The notes: generated by a model from the sequence alone, not told the origin. A stretch of 38,117 nucleotides of DNA from an uncultured Synechococcus sp. (GCA_913061215.1 CAJXSQ010000004.1:1-38117), one strand, 5' to 3'; shown: positions 1 through 11,087, counted from the stretch's first letter. Numbers and translations are program-made.

Positions 1-686
1 CCCAGGAGCACCGGTCCCGCTGGTACGCCCCCAGCAAGACCTATCCGACCCTTCTTCAGGAAGACGATCGGATCCGCAAGTTCATCCACAAGAAGTACGG
101 CTCCGCCGGCATCAGCGACGTGGTGATCGCCCGCAAGGCTGATCAGCTCGAAGTGGAACTCAAGACCGCCCGCCCCGGCGTGCTCGTTGGCCGTCAGGGC
201 AGCGGCATCGAGGAGCTGCGCAGCGGCATCCAGAAAACCATTGGTGATTCCGCCCGTCAGGTGCGGATCAACGTGGTGGAAGTGGAGCGCGTCGATGCCG
301 ACGCCTACCTGCTGGCCGAATACATCGCCCAGCAGCTGGAGAAGCGCGTGGCCTTCCGCCGCGTGATGCGCATGGCCATCCAGCGTGCTCAGCGCGCTGG
401 CGTGCTCGGCCTGAAGCTGCAGGTGAGCGGCCGCCTCAACGGCGCCGAGATCGCCCGCACCGAGTGGACCCGCGAAGGCCGTGTGCCGCTGCACACCCTG
501 CGTGCCGACATCGACTACGCCACCAAGGTGGCCTCCACCACCTACGGGGTGCTGGGCATCAAGGTGTGGGTGTTCAAGGGTGAAGTGCTGCCCGGCAACA
601 AGGACAAGGTGCCCGTGGGTGCTGCGCCGAAGCGCCGCGCCAGCCGCCGGCCCCAACAGTTCGAAGACCGTTCGAACGAAGAGTGA
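1..686 (+). CDS. rpsC: 30S ribosomal protein S3, 5'-truncated by window edge (frame open from base 3)
   Basis: Translation [72 protein letters not shown] is characteristic of S3 (KH domain); followed by rplP. Confidence 0.98.
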   Translation, partial: QEHRSRWYAPSKTYPTLLQEDDRIRKFIHKKYGSAGISDVVIARKADQLEVELKTARPGVLVGRQGSGIEELRSGIQKTIGDSARQVRINVVEVERVDADAYLLAEYIAQQLEKRVAFRRVMRMAIQRAQRAGVLGLKLQVSGRLNGAEIARTEWTREGRVPLHTLRADIDYATKVASTTYGVLGIKVWVFKGEVLPGNKDKVPVGAAPKRRASRRPQQFEDRSNEE

Positions 687-702
687 TCAGGAGGCCTGAA
701 CC

Positions 703-1164
703 ATGCTGAGTCCAAGACGCGTCAAATTCCGTAAGCAGCAGCGCGGCCGCATGCGCGGTGTCGCCACCCGCGGCAACACCATCGCCTTCGGTCAGTTCGC
801 TCTGCAGGCCCAGGAGTGCGGGTGGATCACCTCCCGCCAGATTGAGGCCAGCCGCCGTGCCATGACCCGCTACGTGAAGCGGGGCGGAAAGATCTGGATC
901 CGGATCTTCCCCGATAAGCCGGTGACCATGCGCCCCGCTGAAACCCGGATGGGTTCCGGTAAGGGCAACCCCGAGTTCTGGGTGGCCGTGATCAAGCCCG
1001 GTCGCATCCTGTTCGAGATGGGCGGTGCCGACATCACCCCCGAGATCGCCCGGGAAGCCATGCGCCTGGCGCAGTACAAGCTGCCCGTGAAAACCAAGTT
1101 CCTGACCCTGGCGGATCAGGAAGCCGAACAGGCTGCCGCTGCGGCCACCACCGTGGAGTCCTGA
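703..1164 (+). CDS. rplP: 50S ribosomal protein L16
   Basis: [36 protein letters not shown]...; operon position. Confidence 0.98.
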   Translation: MLSPRRVKFRKQQRGRMRGVATRGNTIAFGQFALQAQECGWITSRQIEASRRAMTRYVKRGGKIWIRIFPDKPVTMRPAETRMGSGKGNPEFWVAVIKPGRILFEMGGADITPEIAREAMRLAQYKLPVKTKFLTLADQEAEQAAAAATTVES

Positions 1165-1166
1165 CC

Positions 1167-1376
1167 ATGGCACGTCCCGACATCGCCGAGGTGCGCAAGC
1201 TGTCCGACGGCGACATCACCACCCAGATCGACGACACCCGTCGCGAGCTGTTCACCCTTCGTTTCGAGCAGGCCACCCGCCGTCTCGAGAATCCGCACCG
1301 CTTCAAGGCCGCCCGCGTCAAGCTGGCCCAGCTGCTGACGGTGCAATCGGAGCGCCAGCGCTCCGCCGCTTCCTGA
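1167..1376 (+). CDS. rpmC: 50S ribosomal protein L29
   Basis: [45 protein letters not shown]; operon position. Confidence 0.96.
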   Translation: MARPDIAEVRKLSDGDITTQIDDTRRELFTLRFEQATRRLENPHRFKAARVKLAQLLTVQSERQRSAAS

Positions 1377-1393
1377 TCCCCTAAGTAACCGTT

Positions 1394-1645
1394 ATGGCAA
1401 CCAAGGAAAGGGTCGGCACCGTCGTCAGCGACAAGATGGATAAAACCGTGGTGGTGGCGGTGGAAAACCGCTTCCCTCACCCCATCTATCAGAAGACGGT
1501 GAGCCGCACCAAGCGCTACAAGGCGCACGATGAGGACAACACCTGCAAGGTGGGTGACCGCGTCCGCATCACCGAAACCCGTCCCCTCAGCCGCACCAAG
1601 CGCTGGGCCGTGGCCGAGGTGCTGAACACCAGCAGCGCCAGCTGA
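1394..1645 (+). CDS. rpsQ: 30S ribosomal protein S17
   Basis: [44 protein letters not shown]. Confidence 0.98.
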   Translation: MATKERVGTVVSDKMDKTVVVAVENRFPHPIYQKTVSRTKRYKAHDEDNTCKVGDRVRITETRPLSRTKRWAVAEVLNTSSAS

Positions 1646-1657
1646 GGAGATTGTCCG

Positions 1658-2023
1658 ATGATTCAACAGGAAACATTCCTCAACGTCGCTGATAACAGCG
1701 GCGCCAAGCGCATCCAGTGCATCCGTGTGCTGGGAACCAACCGTCGCTACGCCCACGTGGGCGATGTGATCGTGGCCGCCGTGAAGGACGCCATGCCCAA
1801 CATGGGCGTGAAGAAGTCCGATGTGGTGAAGGCCGTGGTGGTGCGCACCAAGGCCACCCTGCGCCGCGTCAACGGCAACTCGATCCGTTTCGACGACAAC
1901 GCTGCCGTGATTCTCGGCACCGACAACAACCCCAAGGGCACCCGCGTCTTCGGTCCCGTGGCGCGTGAACTGCGCGACCGCAACTTCACCAAGATCGTGT
2001 CCCTCGCTCCGGAGGTGATCTGA
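1658..2023 (+). CDS. rplN: 50S ribosomal protein L14
   Basis: [26 protein letters not shown]... Confidence 0.99.
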   Translation: MIQQETFLNVADNSGAKRIQCIRVLGTNRRYAHVGDVIVAAVKDAMPNMGVKKSDVVKAVVVRTKATLRRVNGNSIRFDDNAAVILGTDNNPKGTRVFGPVARELRDRNFTKIVSLAPEVI

Positions 2024-2024
2024 G

Positions 2025-2381
2025 ATGGCCACTGCCACTCCCAAAGCCAAAGCTCAGGTGCGCACCAAGATGCGCATCAAGAAGGGCGACACCGTTCAGG
2101 TGATCAGCGGCAAGGACAAGGGCAAGACCGGTGAGGTCCTGCGCACCCTTCCCTATGAGAATCGTGTTGTGGTGCAGGGCGTGAACCTGCGCACCCGCCA
2201 CGTCAAGCCCACCCAGGAAGGTGAAACCGGTCGCATCGTCACCGAAGAGGCATCCCTGCATGCTTCCAACGTGATGCTGTACTCCACCGAGAAGAAGGTG
2301 GCCAGCCGCGTGGAAATCGTGGTGGAAAAGGACGGCACCAAGAAGCGTCGCCTCAAGAAAACCGGCGAGATCCTCGACTGA
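2025..2381 (+). CDS. rplX: 50S ribosomal protein L24
   Basis: [29 protein letters not shown] (KOW motif). Confidence 0.98.
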   Translation: MATATPKAKAQVRTKMRIKKGDTVQVISGKDKGKTGEVLRTLPYENRVVVQGVNLRTRHVKPTQEGETGRIVTEEASLHASNVMLYSTEKKVASRVEIVVEKDGTKKRRLKKTGEILD

Positions 2382-2447
2382 TCTCCATTCCTATCCATCT
2401 TGTCCGCCTTCTGACCAAGCCCAGAAGCGCACTCCTTGTCCCCCGTC

Positions 2448-2987
2448 ATGTCCCTTAAAAAGAACTATCGGGAGAAGATCCAGCCCAAGCTGCTGAAGGA
2501 TCTCAATCTCTCGAACGTCCACGAAGTCCCCAAGGTGGTGAAAGTCACCATCAACCGGGGCCTCGGCGAAGCCGCTCAGAATGCGAAGGCCCTTGAGGCC
2601 TCCATCGAGGAGCTGGCCACGATCACCGGTCAGAAGGTGATGGTGACCCGCGCCAAGAAAGCCATCGCCGGCTTCAAGATCCGTCAGGGCATGCCGATCG
2701 GTGTGGCCGTCACCCTGCGTGGCGATCGCATGTATGCGTTCCTCGAGCGTCTGATCCACCTGGCTCTCCCCCGCATCCGCGACTTCCGCGGTGTGAGCGA
2801 GAAGAGCTTTGACGGTCGGGGCAACTACACCCTCGGGGTGAAGGAGCAGATCATCTTCCCGGAGATCTCCTTCGACAAGATCGACGCCATCCGGGGCATG
2901 GACATCACCATCGTGACCACTGCCCGTAACGACGAAGAGGGCCGGGCCCTCCTCCGCGAGATGGGAATGCCGTTCCGCAGTAACTGA
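2448..2987 (+). CDS. rplE: 50S ribosomal protein L5 (start moved from TTG 2436 to ATG 2448)
   Basis: [45 protein letters not shown]. Confidence 0.97.
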   Translation: MSLKKNYREKIQPKLLKDLNLSNVHEVPKVVKVTINRGLGEAAQNAKALEASIEELATITGQKVMVTRAKKAIAGFKIRQGMPIGVAVTLRGDRMYAFLERLIHLALPRIRDFRGVSEKSFDGRGNYTLGVKEQIIFPEISFDKIDAIRGMDITIVTTARNDEEGRALLREMGMPFRSN

Positions 2988-3006
2988 GCCCTCTTCGGAC
3001 CCGACC

Positions 3007-3408
3007 ATGGCCAATCACGACCCGATTTCCGACATGCTCACCCGCATTCGCAATGCGAGTGAGAAGCGTCACCAATCCACCAAGGTGCCCGCATCCCGCA
3101 TGGCACGCAGCATCGCCAAGGTGCTGCAGCAGGAGGGCTTCATCGCTGAGATCTCTGAAGAGGGTGAAGGCGTTGAAAAGCACCTCGTGCTCGAACTCAA
3201 GTACAGCGGCAAGCACCGTCAGCCGCTGATCCGCACCGTGCAGCGCGTCAGCAAGCCCGGTCTGCGCATCTACAAGAACACCCGCCAGCTTCCCAAGGTG
3301 CTGGGCGGTCTCGGCGTGGCCATCATCTCCACCTCCAAGGGTGTGATGAGCGACCGCGATGCCCGCAAGCAGGGCGTCGGCGGCGAAGTGCTCGCTTACG
3401 TCTACTGA
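3007..3408 (+). CDS. rpsH: 30S ribosomal protein S8
   Basis: [40 protein letters not shown]. Confidence 0.98.
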   Translation: MANHDPISDMLTRIRNASEKRHQSTKVPASRMARSIAKVLQQEGFIAEISEEGEGVEKHLVLELKYSGKHRQPLIRTVQRVSKPGLRIYKNTRQLPKVLGGLGVAIISTSKGVMSDRDARKQGVGGEVLAYVY

Positions 3409-3424
3409 TCAGGGAGGTTGATCC

Positions 3425-3964
3425 ATGTCTCGTATTGGTAAAGCGCCGATTCCCGTGCCGGGCGGCGTCACCGTCACCCTCAGCGGTCTCGACGTCAAAG
3501 TCAAAGGCCCCAAGGGTGAACTGAGCCGCACCCTCCCCGACGGTGTGACCATTGCCCAGGACGGCAGCACCCTTGTGGTGTCTCCCGCCAGCGACAACCG
3601 CCGCTCCCGTGAGCGCCACGGCCTCTGCCGCACCCTCGTCGCCAACATGGTGGAAGGGGTGAGCAAGGGCTACACCCGCAAGCTCGAGATCGTTGGCGTG
3701 GGCTACCGCGCTGCGGTGCAGGGCAAGAAGCTGGTGGTGAGCGCCGGCTACAGCCACCAGGTGGAAATGGTGCCTCCCGACGGCGTGACCTTCGCCGTCG
3801 ATGGCAACACCACCGTGCTCGTGTCTGGTGCGGACAAGGAGCTGGTGGGCAACGAAGCTGCCAAGGTGCGCGCCATCCGTCCCCCTGAGCCCTACAAGGG
3901 CAAGGGCATCAAGTACGAGGGCGAACGCATCCTGCGCAAGGCCGGTAAGACCGGTAAGAAATGA
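3425..3964 (+). CDS. rplF: 50S ribosomal protein L6
   Basis: [39 protein letters not shown]-term [26 protein letters not shown]. Confidence 0.98.
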   Translation: MSRIGKAPIPVPGGVTVTLSGLDVKVKGPKGELSRTLPDGVTIAQDGSTLVVSPASDNRRSRERHGLCRTLVANMVEGVSKGYTRKLEIVGVGYRAAVQGKKLVVSAGYSHQVEMVPPDGVTFAVDGNTTVLVSGADKELVGNEAAKVRAIRPPEPYKGKGIKYEGERILRKAGKTGKK

Positions 3965-3996
3965 GGTCTGCCTGAGCGTCGTTACCCTGTACTGCC

Positions 3997-4362
3997 ATGT
4001 CCACTCTGTCCCGCAAGCAGCAGACGCAGAAACGCCACCGGCGTCTGCGTCGCAATCTCTCCGGTACGGCCGCGCGTCCGCGCCTGGCTGTGTTCCGTTC
4101 CAACAATCACATCTACGCCCAGCTCATCGACGACGACGCCCAGAGCACCCTCTGCTCTGCGTCCACCGTCGATAAGGAGCTGCGCTCCAGCGTCTCGGCC
4201 GCTGCCACCTGCGATGCTTCCGTCGCCGTTGGTCAGCTGGTCGCCAAGCGTGCCCTCGCCAAGGGCATCCAACAGGTGGTCTTCGATCGAGGCGGCAACC
4301 TGTACCACGGCCGTGTCAAGGCCCTGGCTGACGCCGCCCGGGAAGCGGGCCTTCAGTTCTGA
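3997..4362 (+). CDS. rplR: 50S ribosomal protein L18
   Basis: [40 protein letters not shown]. Confidence 0.98.
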   Translation: MSTLSRKQQTQKRHRRLRRNLSGTAARPRLAVFRSNNHIYAQLIDDDAQSTLCSASTVDKELRSSVSAAATCDASVAVGQLVAKRALAKGIQQVVFDRGGNLYHGRVKALADAAREAGLQF

Positions 4363-4376
4363 TCCCTGCTCTCACC

Positions 4377-5018
4377 ATGACCGAAACCAACGACCAGATC
4401 CAGTCCAACGCCGTTCCGGGCGCTGCTGACGTTCCTGCCGCGGCCGAAGGCCAGCAGCAGGAGCGCCGCGGTGGCCGTGGCGAGGGCAAGGGCGACCGGC
4501 GCGGCCGTCGCGACAACCGCCGTGGCCAGGAGCGTGACTCCGAATGGCAGGAGCGGGTGGTTCAGATCCGCCGCGTGTCCAAGACCGTGAAGGGCGGTAA
4601 GAAGATGAGCTTCCGGGCCATCGTTGTCGTCGGCAACGAAAAGGGCCAGGTGGGCGTGGGCGTCGGCAAGGCCGGCGATGTGATCGGTGCCGTCCGCAAG
4701 GGCGTGGCCGATGGCAAGAAGCACCTGGTGAAGGTGCCCCTCACCCGTCACTCCTCGATCCCCACCCAGGGCAACGGTCGCGACGGCGCCGCCAGCGTGC
4801 TGATCCGCCCCGCCGCCCCCGGTACCGGTGTGATCGCGGGTGGCTCGATCCGCACGGTGCTGGAGCTCGCCGGCATCAAGAACGTGCTGGCCAAGCGCCT
4901 CGGCTCGAAGACCCCCCTCAACAACGCCCGCGCTGCCATGGATGCCCTGGCCGGCCTGCGCACCCACAAGGAGACCGCCAAGGAGCGTGGCATCTCCCTC
5001 GAGCAGATCTACTCCTGA
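4377..5018 (+). CDS. rpsE: 30S ribosomal protein S5 with R/G/Q-rich N-terminal extension
   Basis: [53 protein letters not shown]. Confidence 0.98.
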   Translation: MTETNDQIQSNAVPGAADVPAAAEGQQQERRGGRGEGKGDRRGRRDNRRGQERDSEWQERVVQIRRVSKTVKGGKKMSFRAIVVVGNEKGQVGVGVGKAGDVIGAVRKGVADGKKHLVKVPLTRHSSIPTQGNGRDGAASVLIRPAAPGTGVIAGGSIRTVLELAGIKNVLAKRLGSKTPLNNARAAMDALAGLRTHKETAKERGISLEQIYS

Positions 5019-5026
5019 GGACCGCC

Positions 5027-5479
5027 ATGACGTCGCTCAATCTCCAGTCCCTCGCGCCCCAGAAGGGCGCCCGTCGCCGCAAGCTCCGCAAGGGCCGCGG
5101 CATCGCCGCCGGCCAGGGTGCCAGCTGCGGTTTCGGCATGCGCGGTCAGAAGTCCCGCTCGGGTCGTCCCACCCGTCCGGGCTTCGAAGGTGGTCAGATG
5201 CCCCTCTACCGCCGGGTGCCGAAGCTCAAGCACTTCACCGTGATCAACCCCAAGAACTTCACGGTGATCAACGTGGGCAAGCTGGCTGACCTGGCGGCCG
5301 GCAGCACCGTCAACATCGACAGCCTCGTGAAGGACGGTCTCGTTACCAGCCCCAAGCATCCCCTCAAGGTGCTCGGCAGCGGCGACCTGAAGGTGAAGCT
5401 CACCGTTCAGGCCGCTGCCTTCACCGCCAGCGCCCGCGAGAAGATCGAAGCCGCCGGTGGCACCTGCGAAGTGATCTGA
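5027..5479 (+). CDS. rplO: 50S ribosomal protein L15
   Basis: [53 protein letters not shown]. Confidence 0.98.
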   Translation: MTSLNLQSLAPQKGARRRKLRKGRGIAAGQGASCGFGMRGQKSRSGRPTRPGFEGGQMPLYRRVPKLKHFTVINPKNFTVINVGKLADLAAGSTVNIDSLVKDGLVTSPKHPLKVLGSGDLKVKLTVQAAAFTASAREKIEAAGGTCEVI

Positions 5480-5519
5480 GCTTCGGCTTGGTTCTGACCC
5501 CGACCCATTAGCGTCGGTG

Positions 5520-5559
5520 CCGCCTGGCGGAGCCTTCCGGCTTCACCAGGCGGTTTTTT
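5520..5559 (+). terminator. Intrinsic terminator/attenuator between rplO and secY
   Basis: CCGCCTGG-cggagccttccggcttca-CCAGGCGG followed by TTTTTT; 8-bp perfect outer stem plus inner GGAGCC/GGCTTC pairing. Confidence 0.85.
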
Positions 5560-5588
5560 GTTCCTTTCCTCTCTCCCGCCAGCCCGTC

Positions 5589-6905
5589 ATGCTCGTGAGC
5601 CGGGGTCGTAACCCCAGTGCCGGTGAAATCGTCACCCAGCTGATCCAGGCCAAGGATCTGCGCAACCGCGTGTTGATCACCCTCGGCCTGCTGCTGCTGG
5701 TGCGGCTCGGGATCTATATCCCCGTGCCCGGCATCGATCGGGCCGCCTTTCAGGACTTCATCGCCCGCGGTGGCCAGCTGATCGGCTTCCTCGACATCTT
5801 CACCGGTGGCGGCATCTCCACCCTCGGCGTGTTCGGCCTGGGGATCCTGCCCTACATCAACGCCTCGATCATCCTGCAGCTGCTCACCTCGGCCCTGCCG
5901 CAGCTCGAGGATCTGCAGAAGAACGAGGGGGAGGCCGGCCGCCGCAAGATCGCCCAGTACACCCGCTACGTGGCTCTGGGCTGGGGCATCCTCCAGAGCA
6001 TCGTTTTCGCCCTGATCCTGCGCCCCTACGCCACGGCCGGCACCTCGGATCTGGTGTTCGTGCTTCAGACCGCTGTGGCGCTGGTGACCGGCTCCATGGT
6101 GGTGATGTGGATCAGTGAGGTGATCACCGAGCGGGGCATCGGCCAGGGCGCCTCCCTGGTGATCTACCTCAACATCGTGGCCACGCTGCCCCGGGCGCTC
6201 GGTTCCACGATCGAGCTGGCCCAGAGCGGCGACCGCAGCACCGTCGGCGGCATCGTGGTGCTGGTGGCGGTGTTCCTGGTCACGATCGTGGGGATCGTGT
6301 GCGTGGAGGAGGGCAGCCGCCGCATCCCGATCGTGAGCGCCAAGCGCCAGGTGGGTGGCGCCAGCCTTTCCGCCCGCCAGAGCTATCTGCCGCTCAAGCT
6401 CAACGCTGGCGGTGTGATGCCGATCATCTTCGCCTCGGCCGTGGTGTTCCTGCCGCTCACCATCGCCAACATCACCAAGCAGCCCTGGCTGATCAACATC
6501 GCGGCGGCCCTCAGCCCCAACAGCGGCACCCCCTGGGTGTACGCGCTGCTGTTCTTCGGGCTGATCATCGGCTTCTCCTTCTTCTACGCCACGCTCACGA
6601 TCAACCCGGTGGATGTGGCCACCAACCTCAAGCGCTCCGGCGTTGCCATCCCCGGCGTTCGCCCCGGTTCCGCCACCGCCGGCTACCTCAGCGGTGTGCA
6701 GAACCGCCTCACCCTGCTGGGTGCCCTGTTCCTCGGTGCCGTGGCGATCATTCCCTCGGCCGTGGAATCGGCCACCCAGGTGAAGACCTTCCAGGGCCTG
6801 GGCGCCACCAGCCTGCTGATCCTGGTGGGTGTGGCCATCCAGACCGCCAAGCAGCTGCAGACCGCCGTGATCTCGCAGCGCTACGAGGGCATGGTGCGCC
6901 AGTGA
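5589..6905 (+). CDS. secY: Preprotein translocase subunit SecY (ORF track start at 5517 rejected; ATG 5589 used)
   Basis: QAKDLRNRVLITLGLLLLVRLGIYIPVPGID...GGISTLGVFGLGILPYINASIILQLL. Confidence 0.97.
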   Translation: MLVSRGRNPSAGEIVTQLIQAKDLRNRVLITLGLLLLVRLGIYIPVPGIDRAAFQDFIARGGQLIGFLDIFTGGGISTLGVFGLGILPYINASIILQLLTSALPQLEDLQKNEGEAGRRKIAQYTRYVALGWGILQSIVFALILRPYATAGTSDLVFVLQTAVALVTGSMVVMWISEVITERGIGQGASLVIYLNIVATLPRALGSTIELAQSGDRSTVGGIVVLVAVFLVTIVGIVCVEEGSRRIPIVSAKRQVGGASLSARQSYLPLKLNAGGVMPIIFASAVVFLPLTIANITKQPWLINIAAALSPNSGTPWVYALLFFGLIIGFSFFYATLTINPVDVATNLKRSGVAIPGVRPGSATAGYLSGVQNRLTLLGALFLGAVAIIPSAVESATQVKTFQGLGATSLLILVGVAIQTAKQLQTAVISQRYEGMVRQ

Positions 6906-6975
6906 GCCCGGGCTGTGCGCTCAGCCCTCCTTCTGTCCTGTTCCCCTCCCGTTTCCGTCGTTCGCATCCGTCGTC

Positions 6976-7536
6976 ATGAAGCAACGCCTTCTCTTCCTCG
7001 GCCCTCCCGGCGCCGGTAAGGGCACCCAGGCCCAGCGTCTGGCGGAGAGCCAGGGACTGCTGCACCTGTCCACCGGTGATCTGCTGCGGGCGGAAGTGGC
7101 CGCCGGCAGCGCGCTGGGCAAGGAAGCCGAAGCGGTGATGGCGCGCGGTGAACTGGTGAGCGATGCGCTGGTGCTGGCGATCGTGCGCAGCCGGCTGGAG
7201 CAGCAGGCCGCTGCCGGCGGCGGTGGCTGGTTGCTCGATGGCTTCCCCCGCAATGTGGCCCAGGCCGATGCCCTGGCTGAGCTGCTCGAGGAGCTCGGCC
7301 AGCAGATCGAGCTGGTGGTGCTGATGGAGCTGGACGACGCGGTGCTGGTGCAACGCCTGCTCTCCCGCGGCCGTGCCGATGACAACGAGGCGGTGATCCG
7401 CCACCGCCTGGAGGTGTACCGCCAGCAGACCGAGCCCCTGATCGCCTATTACCGCGAGCGCAATCTGCTGGCACCGGTGGAAGCTGCCGGCACGGTGGAG
7501 GAGATCGGCGCCCGGATCACGGCCCTGCTCGCCTGA
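6976..7536 (+). CDS. adk: Adenylate kinase
   Basis: RLLFLGPPGAGKGTQAQRLAESQGLLHLSTGDLLRAEVAAGSALGKEA. Confidence 0.98.
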   Translation: MKQRLLFLGPPGAGKGTQAQRLAESQGLLHLSTGDLLRAEVAAGSALGKEAEAVMARGELVSDALVLAIVRSRLEQQAAAGGGGWLLDGFPRNVAQADALAELLEELGQQIELVVLMELDDAVLVQRLLSRGRADDNEAVIRHRLEVYRQQTEPLIAYYRERNLLAPVEAAGTVEEIGARITALLA

Positions 7537-7605
7537 TTCCCAGCCTCTGTCCCTGTTGACCCATGTGATAGGGTCATCGTTTGCAAAATTGGAGAGACCG
7601 CTCCC

Positions 7606-7719
7606 ATGAAGGTGCGTGCCTCGGTCAAGAAAATGTGCGACAAGTGCCGGGTGATCCGTCGCCACGGCCGGGTGATGGTGATCTGCGCCAACCCCAAGCA
7701 CAAGCAGCGCCAGGGTTGA
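7606..7719 (+). CDS. rpmJ: 50S ribosomal protein L36 (37 aa; below ORF-track cut-off)
   Basis: Manual translation [37 protein letters not shown]. Confidence 0.97.
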   Translation: MKVRASVKKMCDKCRVIRRHGRVMVICANPKHKQRQG

Positions 7720-7786
7720 TCCCCGGCTCGCTCTTGCCTTCGGCCTTCGGGCCACCCATCCCCTGCTCACCCCACCCTTCGTTTCT

Positions 7787-8152
7787 GTGGCTCGGATTGC
7801 CGGCGTCGATATCCCTCGCGACAAGAGGATCGAAATCGCCCTCACTTACGTTTATGGGATCGGCCTGACCACGGCCAAGAAGATCCTGGCCAAAACCGGC
7901 GTCAACCCGGATACCCGCGTCAAGGACCTCGACGACGCCGACGTGCAGAAGCTGCGCGGCGCTGCTGAGGCCTACACCCTGGAAGGCGACCTGCGCCGTC
8001 AGGAGGGCATGGCCCTCAAGCGCCTGCAGGACATCGGCTGCGTGCGCGGTCGTCGCCATCGCGTCGGTCTGCCTGTGCGTGGCCAGCGCACCCGCACCAA
8101 CGCCCGCACCCGCCGCGGCGCCCGCAAGACCGTTGCCGGCAAGAAGAAGTAA
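7787..8152 (+). CDS. rpsM: 30S ribosomal protein S13 (GTG start)
   Basis: [34 protein letters not shown]. Confidence 0.98.
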   Translation: MARIAGVDIPRDKRIEIALTYVYGIGLTTAKKILAKTGVNPDTRVKDLDDADVQKLRGAAEAYTLEGDLRRQEGMALKRLQDIGCVRGRRHRVGLPVRGQRTRTNARTRRGARKTVAGKKK

Positions 8153-8257
8153 GGCCTGAGCCTGCTTCCGGCCTTCGGCCAACGCTTTCGCACCTGCCGA
8201 TCGATCCGCGTAGTGGATCCTCGTCACCAGGTTGCCCCTTCAGTTCACTGATCACCT

Positions 8258-8273
8258 CCCTGCAGCAGCAGGG
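8258..8273 (+). promoter_or_regulatory. Hairpin overlapping the rpsK translation-initiation region
   Basis: CCCTGC-AGCA-GCAGGG, 9 nt before the rpsK ATG (8283). Confidence 0.45.
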
Positions 8274-8282
8274 CTTTAAACC

Positions 8283-8675
8283 ATGGCCAAGCCCGCCAAG
8301 AAATCCGGCGCCAAGAAGACCAAGCGGAATGTGCCCAACGGTGTGGCGCACATTCAGAGCACCTTCAACAACACCATCGTTTCGATCACCGACACCGCTG
8401 GTGAAGTGATCTCCTGGAGCTCCGCTGGAGCCAGTGGTTTCAAGGGCGCCCGTAAGGGCACTCCCTTCGCCGCTCAGACCGCCGCAGAAGCCGCCGCCCG
8501 TCGCGCCCTTGAGCAGGGGATGCGCCAGATCGAGGTGCTGGTGCGCGGTCCTGGTTCCGGTCGTGAAACCGCCATCCGTGCTCTGCAGGTGGCTGGTCTG
8601 GAGATCACCCTGATTCGCGACGTCACCCCCCTGCCCCACAACGGCTGCCGCCGCTCCAAGCGTCGCCGGGTCTGA
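8283..8675 (+). CDS. rpsK: 30S ribosomal protein S11
   Basis: [52 protein letters not shown]. Confidence 0.98.
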   Translation: MAKPAKKSGAKKTKRNVPNGVAHIQSTFNNTIVSITDTAGEVISWSSAGASGFKGARKGTPFAAQTAAEAAARRALEQGMRQIEVLVRGPGSGRETAIRALQVAGLEITLIRDVTPLPHNGCRRSKRRRV

Positions 8676-8732
8676 TCCGACGTTTTGCCCCGCCCCAGAG
8701 GGGGCTCCTCCTCTTCTTTCGAGCTTCAGACC

Positions 8733-9671
8733 GTGTTGCAGTACCAGATCGATCGGGTTGAACACCAGATCGCCGACGACCGCTCCCAGACCGGCGTCTT
8801 TGTGATCGGCCCCCTTGAGCGGGGCCAGGCCATCACCCTCGGCAACTCCCTGCGCCGCGTGCTGATGGGAGCCCTTGAGGGCAGCGCCATCACCGCCGTG
8901 CGCATCGCCGGCGTGAACCACGAATACGCCACCGTTCCCGGTGTGCGTGAAGACGTGCTCGATATCCTGCTGAACTGCAAGGACATTGCTGTCAGCAGCC
9001 GCACCCGCGAGCTGGAGATCGGTCGCCTGGTGGCCAACGGCCCTTGCACCGTCACCGCCGCCGACCTGCAGTTCTCCTCGCAGGTGAGCGTGATCGATGG
9101 CGATCGCCCGATCGCCACGGTGGCCGATGGCTACAGCCTCGAGCTCGAGGTGCATGTGGAGCGTGGTGTGGGCTACCGCCCCGTGGATCGCCGCACCGAG
9201 GACACCAGCTCGATCGATCTGCTGCAGATCGATGCCGTGTTCATGCCGGTGCGCCGCGTGAACTACAGCGTGGACGAAACCGCTGTGGGTGAGGGTGGTT
9301 CCGCCCGCGAGCGCCTGCGCCTGGAAATCGAAACCGATGGCTCCGTCACCCCCGACGACGCCATGGCCCAGGCGGCCAATCAGCTGATCGCGCTGTTCCA
9401 GCCCCTGGCCAGCCTCACCATGGTGGATGAGCCCGGCCTGGAGCCCGAGCCCTCCGCCGAGGCTCAGATTCCCCTGGAGGAACTGAACCTCTCGGTTCGT
9501 GCCTACAACTGCCTGAAGCGCGCCCAGGTCAACTCCGTGTCCGACCTGATGGGCTTCAGCTACGAAGATCTGCTGGAGATCAAGAACTTCGGTTCCAAGT
9601 CGGCCGATGAGGTGATCGAGGCGCTTGAGCGCATCGGGATCTCCCTGCCCCAGAGCCGCACCAGCGCCTGA
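8733..9671 (+). CDS. rpoA: DNA-directed RNA polymerase subunit alpha (probable GTG start at 8733)
   Basis: [45 protein letters not shown]...; C-term [37 protein letters not shown]. Confidence 0.98.
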   Translation: MLQYQIDRVEHQIADDRSQTGVFVIGPLERGQAITLGNSLRRVLMGALEGSAITAVRIAGVNHEYATVPGVREDVLDILLNCKDIAVSSRTRELEIGRLVANGPCTVTAADLQFSSQVSVIDGDRPIATVADGYSLELEVHVERGVGYRPVDRRTEDTSSIDLLQIDAVFMPVRRVNYSVDETAVGEGGSARERLRLEIETDGSVTPDDAMAQAANQLIALFQPLASLTMVDEPGLEPEPSAEAQIPLEELNLSVRAYNCLKRAQVNSVSDLMGFSYEDLLEIKNFGSKSADEVIEALERIGISLPQSRTSA

Positions 9672-9721
9672 TCGCGCGCACGTCGCATCCTCTTTCTTAA
9701 CGCTTACCTTCCGCATCCGTC

Positions 9722-10072
9722 ATGCGCCACCAGTGCCGAGTTCCCAAGCTGGGACGCCCCGCCGACCAACGCAAAGCGATGCTGCGCGCCCTCACCACGC
9801 AGCTGATCCGCGAAGGTCGCCTCACCACCACCAAGGCCCGCGCCAAGGCCCTGCGCGATGAAGCCGAGCGCATGATCAGCCTGGCCAAGGACGGCAGCCT
9901 CGCCGCCCGTCGCCGCGCCATCGGCTACATCTACGACAAGCAGCTGGTGCACGCCCTGTTCGATAAAGCTCAGGAGCGTTACGGCGATCGCAATGGCGGC
10001 TACACCCGCATCATCCGCACCGTGCCCCGCCGCGGCGACAACGCCGAAATGGCGATCATCGAGCTGGTCTGA
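9722..10072 (+). CDS. rplQ: 50S ribosomal protein L17
   Basis: [37 protein letters not shown]. Confidence 0.98.
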   Translation: MRHQCRVPKLGRPADQRKAMLRALTTQLIREGRLTTTKARAKALRDEAERMISLAKDGSLAARRRAIGYIYDKQLVHALFDKAQERYGDRNGGYTRIIRTVPRRGDNAEMAIIELV

Positions 10073-10145
10073 GCTGATCGCGTTCCTTCACGCGTTCTGA
10101 TCTCACCGCCGCGCTGGCCTCCTGGGCTGGCGCGGCTTTGTTGCA

Positions 10146-11087
10146 ATGACCGTTGATGCTTCTGCCGGCGGCGGCCTGCGCCGCATCGCCCTCTGCCTGC
10201 AATACGACGGTTCCGCCTTCTGCGGCTGGCAGAAGCAGCCCCGTGATCCCAGCGTGCAGGAGACGCTGGAGCAGGCCATCGCCCAGCTCGATCCCCACCG
10301 GCCGGTGCGGGTGCAGGCGGCAGGGCGCACCGACACCGGCGTGCATGCGGCGGCTCAGGTGGTGCACATGGATGTGAGCGGCCCGATCCCTGCGCAGCGC
10401 TGGCCGGCAGCCCTGAACGGGCGCCTGCCGGGCACGATCCGTGTGCGTGCCGCTGCCGACGTGCCGCCGCACTGGCATGCCTGCTTCAGCGCCAGCTACC
10501 GCCGCTACCGCTACACGATCCACAACGCCAGGGTTCCGAATCTGTTCCTGGCCCCCTGGAGCTGGCATCGCTACCAGCTGCGCCTGGATGAGCAGCGGAT
10601 GCGCGCGGCCCTCGAAGGCATGCTCGGCGAGCACGATTTCGCCGCCTTTGAGCGGGCCGGCAGTGCCCGCTCCCACTCGCGCACCACCCTGCAGGAGGTG
10701 CAGGTGCTCCGGCGCGGCGATCTGATCGAGGTGGAGCTGCAGGCCAGCGGTTTCCTCTACGGCATGGTGCGGCTGGTGATGGGCCAGCTGGTGGCGGTGG
10801 GCGAAGGGCGCCTGAGCCTGGCCGATTTCGAACGGCGCTGGCGCAGCCGTGCCCGGCATGAGGTGAAGGAGGCGGCCCCGCCCCAGGGGCTTTGCCTGCT
10901 GCGGGTGGGCTATCCCCAGCCCGTGTTCCCTGAGGCTGCCTGGTACGATTGTCAACCGCGGTATTGGCTGGAGCACTCCGACTCCCCGCCCCCGCCTGCC
11001 CCGAAGCGCTCCGTCGAGGAGTCCGTCAGGCGGCAGGGTTCGGGCGGGGAGGTAGTGTCGCTCCACGAGCTTCAGTCGCCCGAGTGA
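10146..11087 (+). CDS. truA: tRNA pseudouridine(38-40) synthase TruA, with an unusual ~45-aa C-terminal extension
   Basis: [18 protein letters not shown]...[20 protein letters not shown]-term [36 protein letters not shown] looks non-domain. Confidence 0.96.
   Translation: MTVDASAGGGLRRIALCLQYDGSAFCGWQKQPRDPSVQETLEQAIAQLDPHRPVRVQAAGRTDTGVHAAAQVVHMDVSGPIPAQRWPAALNGRLPGTIRVRAAADVPPHWHACFSASYRRYRYTIHNARVPNLFLAPWSWHRYQLRLDEQRMRAALEGMLGEHDFAAFERAGSARSHSRTTLQEVQVLRRGDLIEVELQASGFLYGMVRLVMGQLVAVGEGRLSLADFERRWRSRARHEVKEAAPPQGLCLLRVGYPQPVFPEAAWYDCQPRYWLEHSDSPPPPAPKRSVEESVRRQGSGGEVVSLHELQSPE
10974..11057 (+). promoter_or_regulatory. Long imperfect stem-loop upstream of rplM, inside the 3' end of truA; candidate rplM leader
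   Basis: CTCCCCGCCC (10982-10991) pairs with GGGCGGGGAG (11042-11051); CCTGCC (10995-11000) with GGCAGG (11032-11037); inner CTCC-gtcga-GGAG (11009-11021); CACT/AGTG at base. Confidence 0.5.

Noticed and set aside
5517-5588. N-terminal SecY extension MPPGGAFRLHQAVFCSFPLSRQPV
   Set aside because: The sequence is an intrinsic terminator; SecY homology begins after the ATG at 5589.
8016-9716. 566-aa minus-strand ORF antisense to rpsM-rpsK-rpoA
   Set aside because: Composition (H/G/Q/L-rich, no recognisable domain) is typical of the mirror frame of high-GC genes; the opposite strand encodes unambiguous S13, S11 and RpoA.
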